Below, in pieces: positions 51,080-59,724 of a stretch of DNA of 64,000 bases; the first letter of the stretch is position 1; every line of letters starts with the position of its first letter. Position numbers and translations under genes: made by a program. The notes below the pieces were generated by a model that searched no databases, was not told the origin of the DNA, and saw only the letters and a list, made by a program, of their open reading frames with translations. The DNA is from Flavobacteriaceae bacterium PS02334 (GTDB taxonomy: Bacteria; Bacteroidota; Bacteroidia; Flavobacteriales; Flavobacteriaceae): the NCBI GenBank assembly GCA_029959295.1, contig JASCOH010000003.1:124001-188000 (forward strand). The letters run 5' to 3'.

Positions 51080-52417
51080 ATGAACAAAATCACTCCTACA
51101 CCTGCAGAAAAATGGATTATCAATCCAATTACGAATTTCATCAGCAAATCGACTACAGGAGGAATTGTTCTTTTTATTTCAGCTGTTTTGGCGATTTTTT
51201 TAGCTAATTCTCAATGGCAGGAATGGTACCATCATCTTTGGGAACATAAAATAGGATTCTCTTTCGACGGAAATTGGTATCTGAATTTAAGCCTCCACCA
51301 TTGGATAAATGACGGAGTGATGGCTATTTTTTTTTTCGTAGTGGGATTAGAATTGAAGCGGGAAATTATCGGAGGCGAATTATCACAACCCCAAAAAGCG
51401 CTTTTGCCGATTGTTGCTGCCATTGGAGGAATGCTATTTCCAGCATTGATTTTCACTATTTTTAATTTTGGGACAGAATCCTCCCACGGCTGGGGAATTC
51501 CGATGGCAACAGATATTGCCTTTGCTTTGGGCGTTTTATATTTATTAGGAGATAAAATTCCGCTGACATTAAAAGTTTTTTTGACAGCTTTAGCGATTGT
51601 CGATGATTTGGGAGCTGTTTTGGTGATTGCGTTTTTTTATACTGAAGAAATAAATTTTCTTGCCTTGGGAATTGGAATCGGCTTTCTAGCTTTTCTTTTT
51701 CTATGTAATAAATTGGGCATCAGAAATATATTATTCTTTTTAGTCATAGGAATTCTAGGCGTCTGGCTTCCGTTTTTGCTTTCTGGAGTCCACGCTACAA
51801 TTGCTGCGGTTTTGGTTGCTTTTACGATTCCGGCGAGTTCTAGAATTGATGAAAATTTATTTACAGATAAGATTCAACACTATTTGAGCCACTTTAAAAA
51901 ATTAGATTCTAACAATAATCCGACATTGACAGAAGACCAGCTGCATCTTTTGGAAAAAGTTAAAATTACTACAGAAGACGCGATTTCGCCGTTGCACCGC
52001 TTGGAACATTCGCTTCATTCTTTCGTGAGCTTTATCGTCATGCCGATTTTTGCTCTGGCGAATGCCGGCGTTACTTTTTCATCAGACATTATTGCAAATG
52101 CCGCCAGCAATGTCACTTTGGGTGTTGTTTTTGGATTAATTGTCGGAAAAGTTATTGGCGTTTTCGGAGTTTCTTCTCTTATGATAAAACTAAAACTTTC
52201 AGTAATGCCGGAAGGAATGACCAACAAAAGTTTATTTGGCGTCGGACTTTTAGCATCTATCGGGTTTACCATGTCTTTATTTGTCACCGACCTTGCTTTT
52301 GACAATCCAGAATATGAGTTGCAGGCGAAATTAGGTATCTTTGCAGCCTCTTTGATTGGAGGAATTTTAGGATTTTTTATCCTAAAAAGCAGTAAAAATT
52401 CAACAACTAATATATAA
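51080..52417 (+). CDS. nhaA: Na+/H+ antiporter NhaA
   Basis: 445 aa from the ATG at 51080; an 11-codon upstream extension is basic and not family-like. Twelve-helix layout with SLHHWINDGVMAIFFFVVGLELKREIIGGELS, VAAIGGMLFPALIF, GWGIPMATDIAFALG, and the paired aspartates of the ion site in ALAIVDDLGAVLVIAFFYT. It also has the block VGKVIGVFGVSSLMIKLKL. The pH-regulated exchange of two H+ for one Na+ supports salt and alkaline tolerance. It is the first gene of a tight operon with a DUF3817 gene (5-bp gap) and an MscS-type channel gene (3-bp gap), which points to a shared ion and osmotic function. Confidence 0.95.
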   Translation: MNKITPTPAEKWIINPITNFISKSTTGGIVLFISAVLAIFLANSQWQEWYHHLWEHKIGFSFDGNWYLNLSLHHWINDGVMAIFFFVVGLELKREIIGGELSQPQKALLPIVAAIGGMLFPALIFTIFNFGTESSHGWGIPMATDIAFALGVLYLLGDKIPLTLKVFLTALAIVDDLGAVLVIAFFYTEEINFLALGIGIGFLAFLFLCNKLGIRNILFFLVIGILGVWLPFLLSGVHATIAAVLVAFTIPASSRIDENLFTDKIQHYLSHFKKLDSNNNPTLTEDQLHLLEKVKITTEDAISPLHRLEHSLHSFVSFIVMPIFALANAGVTFSSDIIANAASNVTLGVVFGLIVGKVIGVFGVSSLMIKLKLSVMPEGMTNKSLFGVGLLASIGFTMSLFVTDLAFDNPEYELQAKLGIFAASLIGGILGFFILKSSKNSTTNI

Positions 52418-52422
52418 CACAA

Positions 52423-52707
52423 ATGCTTAAACTTTTTAAAATCGTCGCAATTCTTGAGGGAATTTCTTATTTAGCTTTATTTGGAAACATGCTGATTATC
52501 AAACCAACAAATCCTACCTTATATAAAACGCTTTTGTTTCCAATCGGGATGGCGCACGGAATCTTGTTCATCGGCTATATCATACTTTCCATAATGCTGA
52601 AAGTGGAAGAAAACTGGGATTGGAAGAAATTCTTCATAATTGCTATAGCTTCAATAATTCCGTTTGGAACTTTTTACATAGAAAAAAAATACCTAAGCAA
52701 TAACTAA
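52423..52707 (+). CDS. DUF3817 integral membrane protein
   Basis: 94 aa, three predicted transmembrane helices. Family pattern: LKLFKIVAILEGISYLALFG, MLIIKPTNPTLYKT, FPIGMAHGILFIGYII, NWDWKKFFIIAIASIIPFGTFYIEKKYL. The 'EGISYL' and 'GMAHG' segments are typical of DUF3817, whose function is unknown. Between nhaA and mscS, with gaps of 5 and 3 bp, so clearly part of the same operon. Confidence 0.88.
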   Translation: MLKLFKIVAILEGISYLALFGNMLIIKPTNPTLYKTLLFPIGMAHGILFIGYIILSIMLKVEENWDWKKFFIIAIASIIPFGTFYIEKKYLSNN

Positions 52708-52710
52708 AAA

Positions 52711-53964
52711 ATGACCGAACAGCTATTTGATTGGACCTATAAGCTCTTTAAACACTGGGGTTACAGCGAAACCGTTTCGACGTATATTAATTTATTCGTC
52801 AATATGATTTTGCTGATCATTGCTGTGTTTATAATACATTATATCTTCAAGAAAATATTGATCGAAGTTTTCAGCGCGATTGCCGAACGAACAAAAACGG
52901 AATTCGATGATTTGCTCGTGGCTAACAAAACCACGAAATATATTGCAAACCTGATTCCGTTATTGTTTGTAAATCTGACAGTTCCGATAATAATGAAGAA
53001 ATTCGTTTATTGGGAAGGAATTTTCACAAAAGGGCTTCAGATTTATATCGTAATTCTGGTTTTGTGGATTATCCGAAGTATTTTGAATGCTGTAAAAGAC
53101 CATCTGAAAAAACTTCCAGATTTCAACGACAAGCCGATTGACAGCTATATTCAGGTTTTCATGATTATCCTTTGGATTTTCGGGATAACTTCGATGGTTT
53201 TGATACTTTTTGAAACTACCTTGATTACTTTATTTGCCACTTTTGGAGCAATTTCTGCTATAGTAATCTTGATTTTTAAGGATACCATTTTAGGTTTTGT
53301 AGCTAGTATTCAAGTTTCTGTAAATGACTTGGTTCGAATTGGCGACTGGGTTACGTTCGAAAAATTCGGTGCTGACGGAGATGTTATTGAAATCAATTTG
53401 GCGACCGTAAAAGTTCAGAATTTTGATAAAACTACAACCACAATTCCAACTTACAGCTTGATTTCAGATTCGTTCAAAAACTGGCGCGGCATGCAGAATT
53501 CTGGCGGAAGAAGAATCAAAAGATCAATTCTCATAAAAGTAAATAGCGTAAGGTTTCTTCATACGGATGAATTGGAAGGTTTGAAAAAAATACAATTAAT
53601 TTCTTCGTATTTAGTACAGCGCCAGCAAGATATTGAAAAGTTTAATGCAAATAATAATATTGACAAAAGCTTGACCATCAATGGAAGAAACATGACAAAT
53701 CTTGGGTTATTCCGAAAATATATCAACCAATATTTGGCAACGCATCCTGGAATCAACAAAGACATGACCATGATGTGCCGTCATTTGCAACCTACAGAAA
53801 AAGGAATTCCGATTGAGGTGTATGCGTTTTCAAATGACAAGAGGTGGATCAATTATGAATACATCATGGCTGATATTTTTGACCATATTATTGCTTCAGT
53901 TCCTTATTTTGATTTAGAAATCTATGAACTTCCTTCGGGAAAAGGAATTTACACGGAGGAATAA
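52711..53964 (+). CDS. MscS-type mechanosensitive ion channel (YbdG-like)
   Basis: 417 aa. Several N-terminal transmembrane helices (about 25-175) include a long helix with TEFDDLLVANKTTKYIANLIPLLFVNL. The pore-lining helix and beta domain follow: LFATFGAISAIVILIFKDTILGFVASIQVSVNDLVRIGDWVTFEKFGADGDVIEINLATVKVQNFDKTTTTIPTYSLI. That is the conserved MscS block, with the LVRIGDWV-type segment. A larger cytoplasmic C-terminal domain fits YbdG/YnaI-type channels. It would open under hypo-osmotic stress. Last gene of the nhaA operon; its stop directly abuts the stop of the convergent thioesterase. Confidence 0.92.
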   Translation: MTEQLFDWTYKLFKHWGYSETVSTYINLFVNMILLIIAVFIIHYIFKKILIEVFSAIAERTKTEFDDLLVANKTTKYIANLIPLLFVNLTVPIIMKKFVYWEGIFTKGLQIYIVILVLWIIRSILNAVKDHLKKLPDFNDKPIDSYIQVFMIILWIFGITSMVLILFETTLITLFATFGAISAIVILIFKDTILGFVASIQVSVNDLVRIGDWVTFEKFGADGDVIEINLATVKVQNFDKTTTTIPTYSLISDSFKNWRGMQNSGGRRIKRSILIKVNSVRFLHTDELEGLKKIQLISSYLVQRQQDIEKFNANNNIDKSLTINGRNMTNLGLFRKYINQYLATHPGINKDMTMMCRHLQPTEKGIPIEVYAFSNDKRWINYEYIMADIFDHIIASVPYFDLEIYELPSGKGIYTEE

Positions 53965-54354
53965 TTATTTCTTCAACCTGTCTTTTATAAATTCGATTGC
54001 CGTTTTTCCGTGCATTGAAGGCCTTCCGAAACTATCAAGATTTACCATCGTAATTGAGTTTACGGTAATAATCGTTTCTTTGGTCATGATGTTTCGAACT
54101 TCACATTTTAAAGTAATCGAGGTTTTCCCAAACTTGATGACGTCGATTCCAATTTCAATAATATCGCCTTGTTTTGCCGAACTTATAAAATTAATTTCTG
54201 ACATGTGTTTTGTGACAACGCGCTCATTTTCTAATTGAATGATCGAATAAAGTGCGGCTTCTTCGTCAATCCATGCTAAAAGCTTTCCTCCAAATAATGT
54301 CTGGTTCGGATTTAAATCTTCGGGTTTAACCCATTTTCTGCTGTGAAATCTCAT
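53965..54354 (-). CDS. Acyl-CoA thioesterase (hotdog fold, YciA-like)
   Basis: 129 aa. Hotdog-fold motifs: PNQTLFGGKLLAWIDEEAALYSI (the N..GG...DE pattern with the catalytic aspartate/glutamate), VVTKHMSEINFISSAKQGDIIEIG, KTSITLKCEVRN, and ITVNSITMVNLD. The family hydrolyses CoA thioesters of varied chain length. It is monocistronic, and its gene end abuts the mscS stop with no spacer. Substrate specificity cannot be inferred. Confidence 0.9.
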   Translation of the reverse strand: MRFHSRKWVKPEDLNPNQTLFGGKLLAWIDEEAALYSIIQLENERVVTKHMSEINFISSAKQGDIIEIGIDVIKFGKTSITLKCEVRNIMTKETIITVNSITMVNLDSFGRPSMHGKTAIEFIKDRLKK

Positions 54355-54717
54355 AATTGTAATTGTTGATGCAAAATTAATGATTTCAAAAAGACAAAGG
54401 TCAAATCATGAGCCTGATTTTCTTAAAATAGAATTAAAAATCTTGAATAGTACAGTCAAAATGTATATATTTAAAATAATAAGATTTATAAAATTTAAAA
54501 ATAACTGCAGTGATTTACCTGAAAACATGAGAATTAGCTATTTAACGTTAACAAAAATTTTGATATTCGCATTAAATCCAATTGTAAGATTAAATTTATG
54601 ATAAAATTACTATCAAAATAGCTTTTTTCTAGCTTTTTAAGCATGGAAAGAGTATATTTGCACTTCCCCCCAAAAATTTAAAAACATGATTACAGACAAT
54701 TAATTTATTGAGTTACT
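54355..54717. other. Gene-free stretch upstream of the OmpA-family porin
   Basis: 363 bp with no gene I accept. A 73-codon frame (54380-54601) has a random-like composition. A TATATTTG box at 54653-54660 is the likely -7 element of the OmpA gene, giving a leader of roughly 50 nt. CCCCCC at 54666 in this otherwise AT-rich leader is a notable oddity. Confidence 0.5.
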
Positions 54718-56013
54718 ATGAGAAAACATTTACCACTGCTTTCAATTTTATTACTTTCGATGGCTACGGCTTCGGCACAAGAGAATGAAGAAACAAAAGA
54801 TGTCGATTTTAACAGATGGTCTATTGATATTAATGGAGGGGTTAACAAACCAGCTACACCCTTTGCAGACGGATACAATTCTGCCACGTTAAGTCCTTTT
54901 CATGTGGATTTAGGAGGAAGATATATGTTTAGCCCAAAATTTGGTCTTAAACTTGACGTTGGATATGATCAATTTAAAGAAGAAAGCGGAAGCCTTAAAT
55001 TTGATACAAAAAATTATAGAGCTGACCTTCAAGCGGTTGTAAACGTTGGAAGAATGCTTAGCTTTGAAACTTGGACAAATACTTTAAACCTTCAATTGCA
55101 TGGAGGTGTTGGTTATGGATACATGCAATTTGACAAAGATATAAGTCTTGTTGACAATGATGACATGGTTAATATGATTTTTGGTATTACAGGTCAAGTA
55201 AAATTGACAAATAGAGTTGCCTTAAATGCTGACTTTACAATCATCAACAACAGCAGCCAAAGCTATACTTTTGACGGAACTCAAAGAAATCCTGATCAAA
55301 GAGGTTTTGATGCAACTTATTATACTGCAACAGTTGGTCTTTCTATTTACTTAGGTAAGAATGAAAAACATGCTGACTGGTTCGTGCCTGCTGAGAAAAA
55401 AGATGATTTGACTGAACTTGAAAAAAGAGTTGGCGAAATCGAAACTGGTCTTGCAGATTCTGATAAAGACGGAGTTCCAGACATGTATGATGTTGAACCA
55501 AATTCAATTGCCGGAGTAGCAGTTAATGCTCAAGGTCGTTCAGTTGATGCAAATCAAAACGGTGTTCCTGATGAATTGGAAAGCTACCTTAACCAAAATT
55601 ATGGCGAAGGAACAAATGGCGGAACAAGAAATAGTAGCACAAGCAGCTTAGCTAATTCAAATGGATATATTAAAGAATTGATCAACGGAGGCTACGTAAA
55701 CGTATATTTTGATTTCAATTCTGCTACGCCTTCTAAATATTCTCTTGAAGGAGTTAACTTCTTGATCAAATATTTAAAAGCAAATCCATCTGCAAATGCT
55801 GAAGTAATCGGTTATGCTGATGAAATTGGAAACGCTGACTATAACAGAGATCTTTCTCAAAGAAGAGCTGAAGCTGTAAAAGCAATTGCCGTACATTCAG
55901 GAATTGAAGCTTCAAGACTTACTGTTACTGCTGGAGGAGAAGATACTACAGTAAATAAAGATTCTAGAAACGCTAGACAAATTGTAAGAAGAGTTACTTT
56001 TAAAGTTAACTAA
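54718..56013 (+). CDS. OmpA-family outer membrane protein with TSP3 calcium-type repeats
   Basis: 431 aa. Signal peptide 1-20 (LLLSMATASAQ). An N-terminal eight-strand-type beta-barrel (about 30-215; SIDINGGVNKPATPFADGYN, GRYMFSPKFGLKLDVGYDQF, ATVGLSIYLGK) is followed by a short linker and thrombospondin type-3-like acidic repeats (DSDKDGVPDMYDVEPNS and VDANQNGVPDELESYL). The C-terminal OmpA domain (about 320-431) has VYFDFNSATPSKYSLEGVNFL, VIGYADEIGNADYNRDLSQRRAEAV and NRGR-like NARQIVRRVTFKVN. Anchors the outer membrane to peptidoglycan; calcium binding by the linker is inferred. Monocistronic, with a promoter-like box and terminator. Confidence 0.93.
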   Translation: MRKHLPLLSILLLSMATASAQENEETKDVDFNRWSIDINGGVNKPATPFADGYNSATLSPFHVDLGGRYMFSPKFGLKLDVGYDQFKEESGSLKFDTKNYRADLQAVVNVGRMLSFETWTNTLNLQLHGGVGYGYMQFDKDISLVDNDDMVNMIFGITGQVKLTNRVALNADFTIINNSSQSYTFDGTQRNPDQRGFDATYYTATVGLSIYLGKNEKHADWFVPAEKKDDLTELEKRVGEIETGLADSDKDGVPDMYDVEPNSIAGVAVNAQGRSVDANQNGVPDELESYLNQNYGEGTNGGTRNSSTSSLANSNGYIKELINGGYVNVYFDFNSATPSKYSLEGVNFLIKYLKANPSANAEVIGYADEIGNADYNRDLSQRRAEAVKAIAVHSGIEASRLTVTAGGEDTTVNKDSRNARQIVRRVTFKVN

Positions 56014-56030
56014 TATCTTAATAACTATTT

Positions 56031-56064
56031 AAAAACCGCTGTAGCAATACAGCGGTTTTTTTTT
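56031..56064 (+). terminator. Terminator of the OmpA-family gene
   Basis: 12-bp stem AAAAACCGCTGT / ACAGCGGTTTTT with loop AGCAAT, followed by T's. Begins 17 bp after the stop. Confidence 0.88.
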
Positions 56065-56082
56065 ATCTTTAAAAGAAAAACT

Positions 56083-56481
56083 ATGGAAAATAGAGATGCT
56101 TTCATTTCTGAATTCAGAGGCGAAACTTTAGGTACAGTCACCAGCCAATCTTCACCTGACGAAGTTTTTCAAAACCAGGTCTTGCGCCCGATATTAAAAT
56201 TGCAGAATGATCTTTTTATAGATGTTTTTAAAAACTACATTTCGAAATATAAGAATGATTTTTATTCTTATTCCGTAGAAAAGAAACTAGCTTACATCGA
56301 GAATTCAATTCATAAAGATATCAAGTTCAGAAACTCTTTAAAAGGCATTGTCATTGGATTGTTTACCCTTTCAGAGTATAATACTTATATTCAAAATTCT
56401 TCTTCTTTAAACAAAAGAATGATGAATATGCTGATTGAAAGATTAAAAAATCAAGTGCAGTTATTTGAATTGCAGGAATAA
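56083..56481 (+). CDS. Conserved hypothetical protein
   Basis: 132 aa, soluble, helical, without signal or membrane segments. Segments such as SSPDEVFQNQVLRPILKLQND, KLAYIENSIHKDIKFRNSLKGI and SEYNTYIQNSSSLNKRMMNML repeat patterns I recall from flavobacterial proteins often mislabelled 'glyoxalase'; no glyoxalase metal motif is present. I cannot assign a function. It lies 18 bp after the OmpA terminator and is followed by its own terminator, so it is a separate small unit. Confidence 0.7.
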   Translation: MENRDAFISEFRGETLGTVTSQSSPDEVFQNQVLRPILKLQNDLFIDVFKNYISKYKNDFYSYSVEKKLAYIENSIHKDIKFRNSLKGIVIGLFTLSEYNTYIQNSSSLNKRMMNMLIERLKNQVQLFELQE

Positions 56482-56508
56482 AAAAAGAGGCCTTTGTGCC
56501 TCTTTTTG
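56482..56508 (+). terminator. Terminator of the hypothetical gene
   Basis: Stem AAAAAGAGGC / GCCTCTTTTT with loop CTTTGT. It begins at the base after the stop codon. Confidence 0.85.
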
Positions 56509-56931
56509 TTTTAAATATTAGATTTTAGATTTTGATATTGAATATTATTCAATTGAACCTGAGACTGATATTGAATTTCATATTGCTATTGAATTTAACA
56601 TTGGCATCGATTTTTAAAAAACATTTAACGAAACTTCAGGGAAACTTGAAGTTTTTTTTATTTCATAATAATCAGATTATTATATAGTTAAGTAATTTGT
56701 AAAATAAATAGTATAATTATTTGTAACATTTATAAAAGCCCAACGTATAATTATCGATTTTAAAACGGAAACTATTCTAAAATGACACAAAAATGTGTTG
56801 TAACTTCAAAATTGATATCAAAACATAAAAAACTAATTGATTTCTACTAAAAAGAAAACTGAATTTACTACTAATTTTTCTATACAACTTAATTAAAATC
56901 ACCATTTATTTAACCGATAATTTACAGTGAA
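56509..56931. other. Gene-free spacer with TATTGAAT-type repeats and a second hairpin
   Basis: About 420 bp without a credible gene. 56534-56615 has four loosely similar stretches around GATATTGAAT / CTATTGAATT. At 56632-56660 AAACTTCA / TGAAGTTT pair around GGGAAACT, followed by T's, which looks like another terminator. The rest is AT-rich and is probably the upstream control region of the flotillin-like gene. The only small frame (from 56782) would be 22 codons and I do not accept it. Confidence 0.5.
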
Positions 56932-58806
56932 ATGACAACAATTTTTGATTTTTGGTGGGTAATTTTAATAGTACTATCCCTAGTTCTTTACAAATTTGTT
57001 TTAAGAGTTTTCTTCGGAATGGTAATCGTTCCAGAAGATAAAATTGGTTTAGTAACCAAAAAATTCGTGCTTTTTGGAACCGATAAATCGTTACCAGACA
57101 GTCGAATTATTGCAACGAAAGGTGAAGCTGGTTTTCAGGCACAAACACTTGCTCCGGGATTGTATTGGGGAAAATGGATTTGGCAATACTCTGTCGATAT
57201 GACTGCATTTACAATCATTCCAGAAGGAAAAATTGGACTTATTTTAAGTAAAGACGGAAAAGAAATTCCAACTGGTAGAATTCTTGCCAGAAAAGTACAA
57301 AGTGATAATTTTCAAGATGCCCAAGCCTTCCTAAATAATGGCGGACAAAAAGGACGTCAAACAGCATTTATCACAACTGGATCCTACCGAATCAACACCT
57401 TTATTTTTGAAATTATTATTGTAGATCAAGTAAAAATTAACGAAAATATGATTGGAATTGTAACAGCCTTAGACGGTGAACCAATTCCTGACGGACAAAT
57501 TGCCGGTAAAAATGTTTCTAATCATAATAATTTTCAAGATTTTGATATGTTTCTGGAAGCAGGTGGAAACCGTGGATTACAACCGCAAGTGATGCTGGCT
57601 GGTTCGTATTACATCAATTCTTGGGCAATTCAAATCGAGCAAAATCCAATGACAGACGTACCAATCGGTTATGTTGGCGTAGTAATTTCTTATATTGGTG
57701 AAGACGGTTTAGACGTTACAGGCGAACATTTTAAACACGGAAATATTGTTTCTAAAGGACAACGTGGTGTTTGGATGGAACCACTTGGACCGGGGAAATA
57801 CGCATTAAATAAATATACAACCAAACTAGAATCGGTGCCAACAACCAATTTAGTTTTAAATTGGGCAGATGCCAGAAGTGAATCACATAATTTAGACCAC
57901 AATTTATCTACAATTACGGTACGTTCTAAAGATGGTTTTCCATTCAATTTAGATGTTTCACAAATCATTCATGTTCCTGCAAACGAAGCGCCAAAGGTTA
58001 TTGCGCGTTTTGGAAGCATGACCAACTTGGTTTCTCAAGTTTTGGAACCTACAATTGGTAACTATTTTAGAAACTCGGCTCAAGAAAGCGACGTGATTTC
58101 GTTTTTAAGCACTCGAAAAGAACGTCAGGAATCGGCTAAAAATCACATCAAAGTGGTTTTGGATGAATATAATGTAAATGCTGTTGATACTTTAATTGGA
58201 GATATTGTTCCGCCAGATTCATTGATGAAAACCTTGACCGACAGAAAGCTAGCAGAAGAAGAGCAAAAGACGTATCAAACCCAAAAAATGGCGCAAGAAC
58301 AACGTCAAGGAATGGAAAAAGAAACTGCTATTGCCGACATGCAAAAGGAAATTGTAAAAGCATCTCAAAGTGTAGAAATTGCACAACGAACTGCCGATGC
58401 AACCGTTAAAAAAGCGGAAGGTGATGCAACAAGTTTAAAACTGAATGTAAATGCTGAAGCAGAAGCAACAAAAATGAGAGCTGGAGCACAAGCAGAAGCA
58501 ACAAAACTAAACGCAAGTGCCGAAGCTGAAAAAATATCGAAAACCGGTTTGGCAGAAGCTGAAAAAATTATGGCAATTGGTAAATCGACAGCTGAAGCCT
58601 ATCAGTTACAGGTTTCTGCAATGGGTGAAGATAATTTTGCTAAATATAAAATTACCGAAGAAATTGGTAAAGGCAATATCAAAGTAATTTCAGATGTATT
58701 AATCTCTGGAACAAATGGTTCTGAAGGCGGAATTAGTGGTTTACTAGGTATGAAACTTATGGAAATGATGGACACAAAAAATGACAAATCACCGTCTAAA
58801 AATTAA
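56932..58806 (+). CDS. Flotillin-like SPFH protein with four N-terminal modules
   Basis: 624 aa. An N-terminal membrane helix (about 5-28) is followed by four related modules (about 32-90, 96-158, 167-236, 242-300). Each begins with a K/Y-I/V-G-L/V core (DKIGLV, GKIGLI, NMIGIV, GYVGVV) and ends with a L/T-x-PG or G-x-Y-x-I-N element (PGLYWG, TTGSYRIN, LAGSYYIN, GPGKYALN). Next come an SPFH domain (about 303-440; LDHNLSTITVRSKDGFPFNLDVS) and an Ala/Glu/Lys-rich coiled coil (about 440-555) with NAEAEATKM-type repeats, as in flotillins and YuaF/YqiK partners. It would organise membrane microdomains. The modules are not part of ordinary flotillins. Monocistronic, with a terminator at 58827. Confidence 0.88.
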   Translation: MTTIFDFWWVILIVLSLVLYKFVLRVFFGMVIVPEDKIGLVTKKFVLFGTDKSLPDSRIIATKGEAGFQAQTLAPGLYWGKWIWQYSVDMTAFTIIPEGKIGLILSKDGKEIPTGRILARKVQSDNFQDAQAFLNNGGQKGRQTAFITTGSYRINTFIFEIIIVDQVKINENMIGIVTALDGEPIPDGQIAGKNVSNHNNFQDFDMFLEAGGNRGLQPQVMLAGSYYINSWAIQIEQNPMTDVPIGYVGVVISYIGEDGLDVTGEHFKHGNIVSKGQRGVWMEPLGPGKYALNKYTTKLESVPTTNLVLNWADARSESHNLDHNLSTITVRSKDGFPFNLDVSQIIHVPANEAPKVIARFGSMTNLVSQVLEPTIGNYFRNSAQESDVISFLSTRKERQESAKNHIKVVLDEYNVNAVDTLIGDIVPPDSLMKTLTDRKLAEEEQKTYQTQKMAQEQRQGMEKETAIADMQKEIVKASQSVEIAQRTADATVKKAEGDATSLKLNVNAEAEATKMRAGAQAEATKLNASAEAEKISKTGLAEAEKIMAIGKSTAEAYQLQVSAMGEDNFAKYKITEEIGKGNIKVISDVLISGTNGSEGGISGLLGMKLMEMMDTKNDKSPSKN

Positions 58807-58826
58807 TAGTAAAAAGTAGATTTTTT

Positions 58827-58860
58827 AAATCCGTTTTGTGAAAGCAAGACGGATTTTTTA
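58827..58860 (+). terminator. Terminator of the flotillin-like gene
   Basis: 12-pair stem AAATCCGTTTTG / CAAGACGGATTT (one G-U pair) with loop TGAAAG, followed by TTTT. Confidence 0.85.
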
Positions 58861-58910
58861 TTAACAAGAAGCAAATAAAAATGTACTAACTTTTTGTTTT
58901 TTATATAGCT

Positions 58911-59720
58911 TTAATCAACTTTCCTAAAAACTGCTTTTGTCCCTTCCGGATTGAAAAGATAAAGTTTGTTTTCTTTTAATTCATATCGTGTTGTACCCTG
59001 CAAAGCCTTTACTAAAATTTTCTCCGTTTCATAATTCTCACACATCATTTCAGTAGTAGAAATATCTGTAAAGCGAAGCAGCTCTTTTTCAGAAAATAAC
59101 TTCCCTCCCATTCGATTACAACCAGCAAATCCAGAAAATCTTGCTTCAGAAGCATAAATTTCAAGATTCGGAACTCCTTTTTTAAAATCTTCTGGATTAA
59201 TTCTTTTTCCTTCTAATTCTTCCAAAGCCCAAATGTCATGAAGTCTGTAATCAATTATATAATTGCCGCAACCTTCCAAAAGCAATTCTTTTTCATTTCC
59301 TCTTTTCAAGGAAGCTTTTACACTATAATTATAAACTTTATCAGACATTCCGTCAGAACATTTGCCTTGCTGAATCGTAAATTTCAAGTCAATTTTGTCT
59401 GACTTTGCTTGATACGAAATTACATTAGCATCAGCATCCATCGCTTTTTGTGGTTTGACATAAGCCAAGGCAAAGTTTTTTTCTTTTTCTGGAGAAGTAA
59501 ATTTTATAGAATCTTCAGTGATTTCAATTCCCCAAAACGGTTCTGTTCCAGAAGCTTTAAAGAAAACATTCGTGGGTTCTTCATATGCTGAAGCAACTTC
59601 AGGTTTTTCCAAAATGACAGAATCCTTTTTCACAACTTCTTTTTCTACAGGCTTTGGCTTGCAATTGCCAAATAAAACAAACATTGCAAAAAACGCAATG
59701 ATAGATTTTGGTTTTCTCAT
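58911..59720 (-). CDS. META-domain lipoprotein with N-terminal COG3650-like domain
   Basis: 269 aa. Lipoprotein-like N-terminus with FGNCKPKP (Cys20). The first domain (about 50-160; FFKASGTEPFWGIEI, FTIQQGKCSDGMSDKVYNY, LEGCGNY) has the pattern of the COG3650 'predicted membrane protein' domain, often seen beside META domains. The second domain (about 165-269; WALEELEGKRINPEDF, PNLEIYASEARFSGFAGCNRMGG, TEMMCEN, LYLFNPEG) is a META/HslJ-like domain. Two cysteines in each domain could form disulfides. A second META protein is encoded 4 bp upstream on the same strand, so they form a paralogous pair. HslJ relatives affect novobiocin tolerance and motility; role here unknown. Confidence 0.86.
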   Translation of the reverse strand: MRKPKSIIAFFAMFVLFGNCKPKPVEKEVVKKDSVILEKPEVASAYEEPTNVFFKASGTEPFWGIEITEDSIKFTSPEKEKNFALAYVKPQKAMDADANVISYQAKSDKIDLKFTIQQGKCSDGMSDKVYNYSVKASLKRGNEKELLLEGCGNYIIDYRLHDIWALEELEGKRINPEDFKKGVPNLEIYASEARFSGFAGCNRMGGKLFSEKELLRFTDISTTEMMCENYETEKILVKALQGTTRYELKENKLYLFNPEGTKAVFRKVD

Positions 59721-59724
59721 CTAG

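Noticed and set aside
54380-54601. 73-codon plus-strand frame
   Set aside because: Lysine/isoleucine/asparagine-rich random-type composition, no start context, lies in the OmpA leader region.
56782-56850. 22-codon frame upstream of the flotillin-like gene
   Set aside because: Too short and without any support; could be a leader peptide only if mapped.
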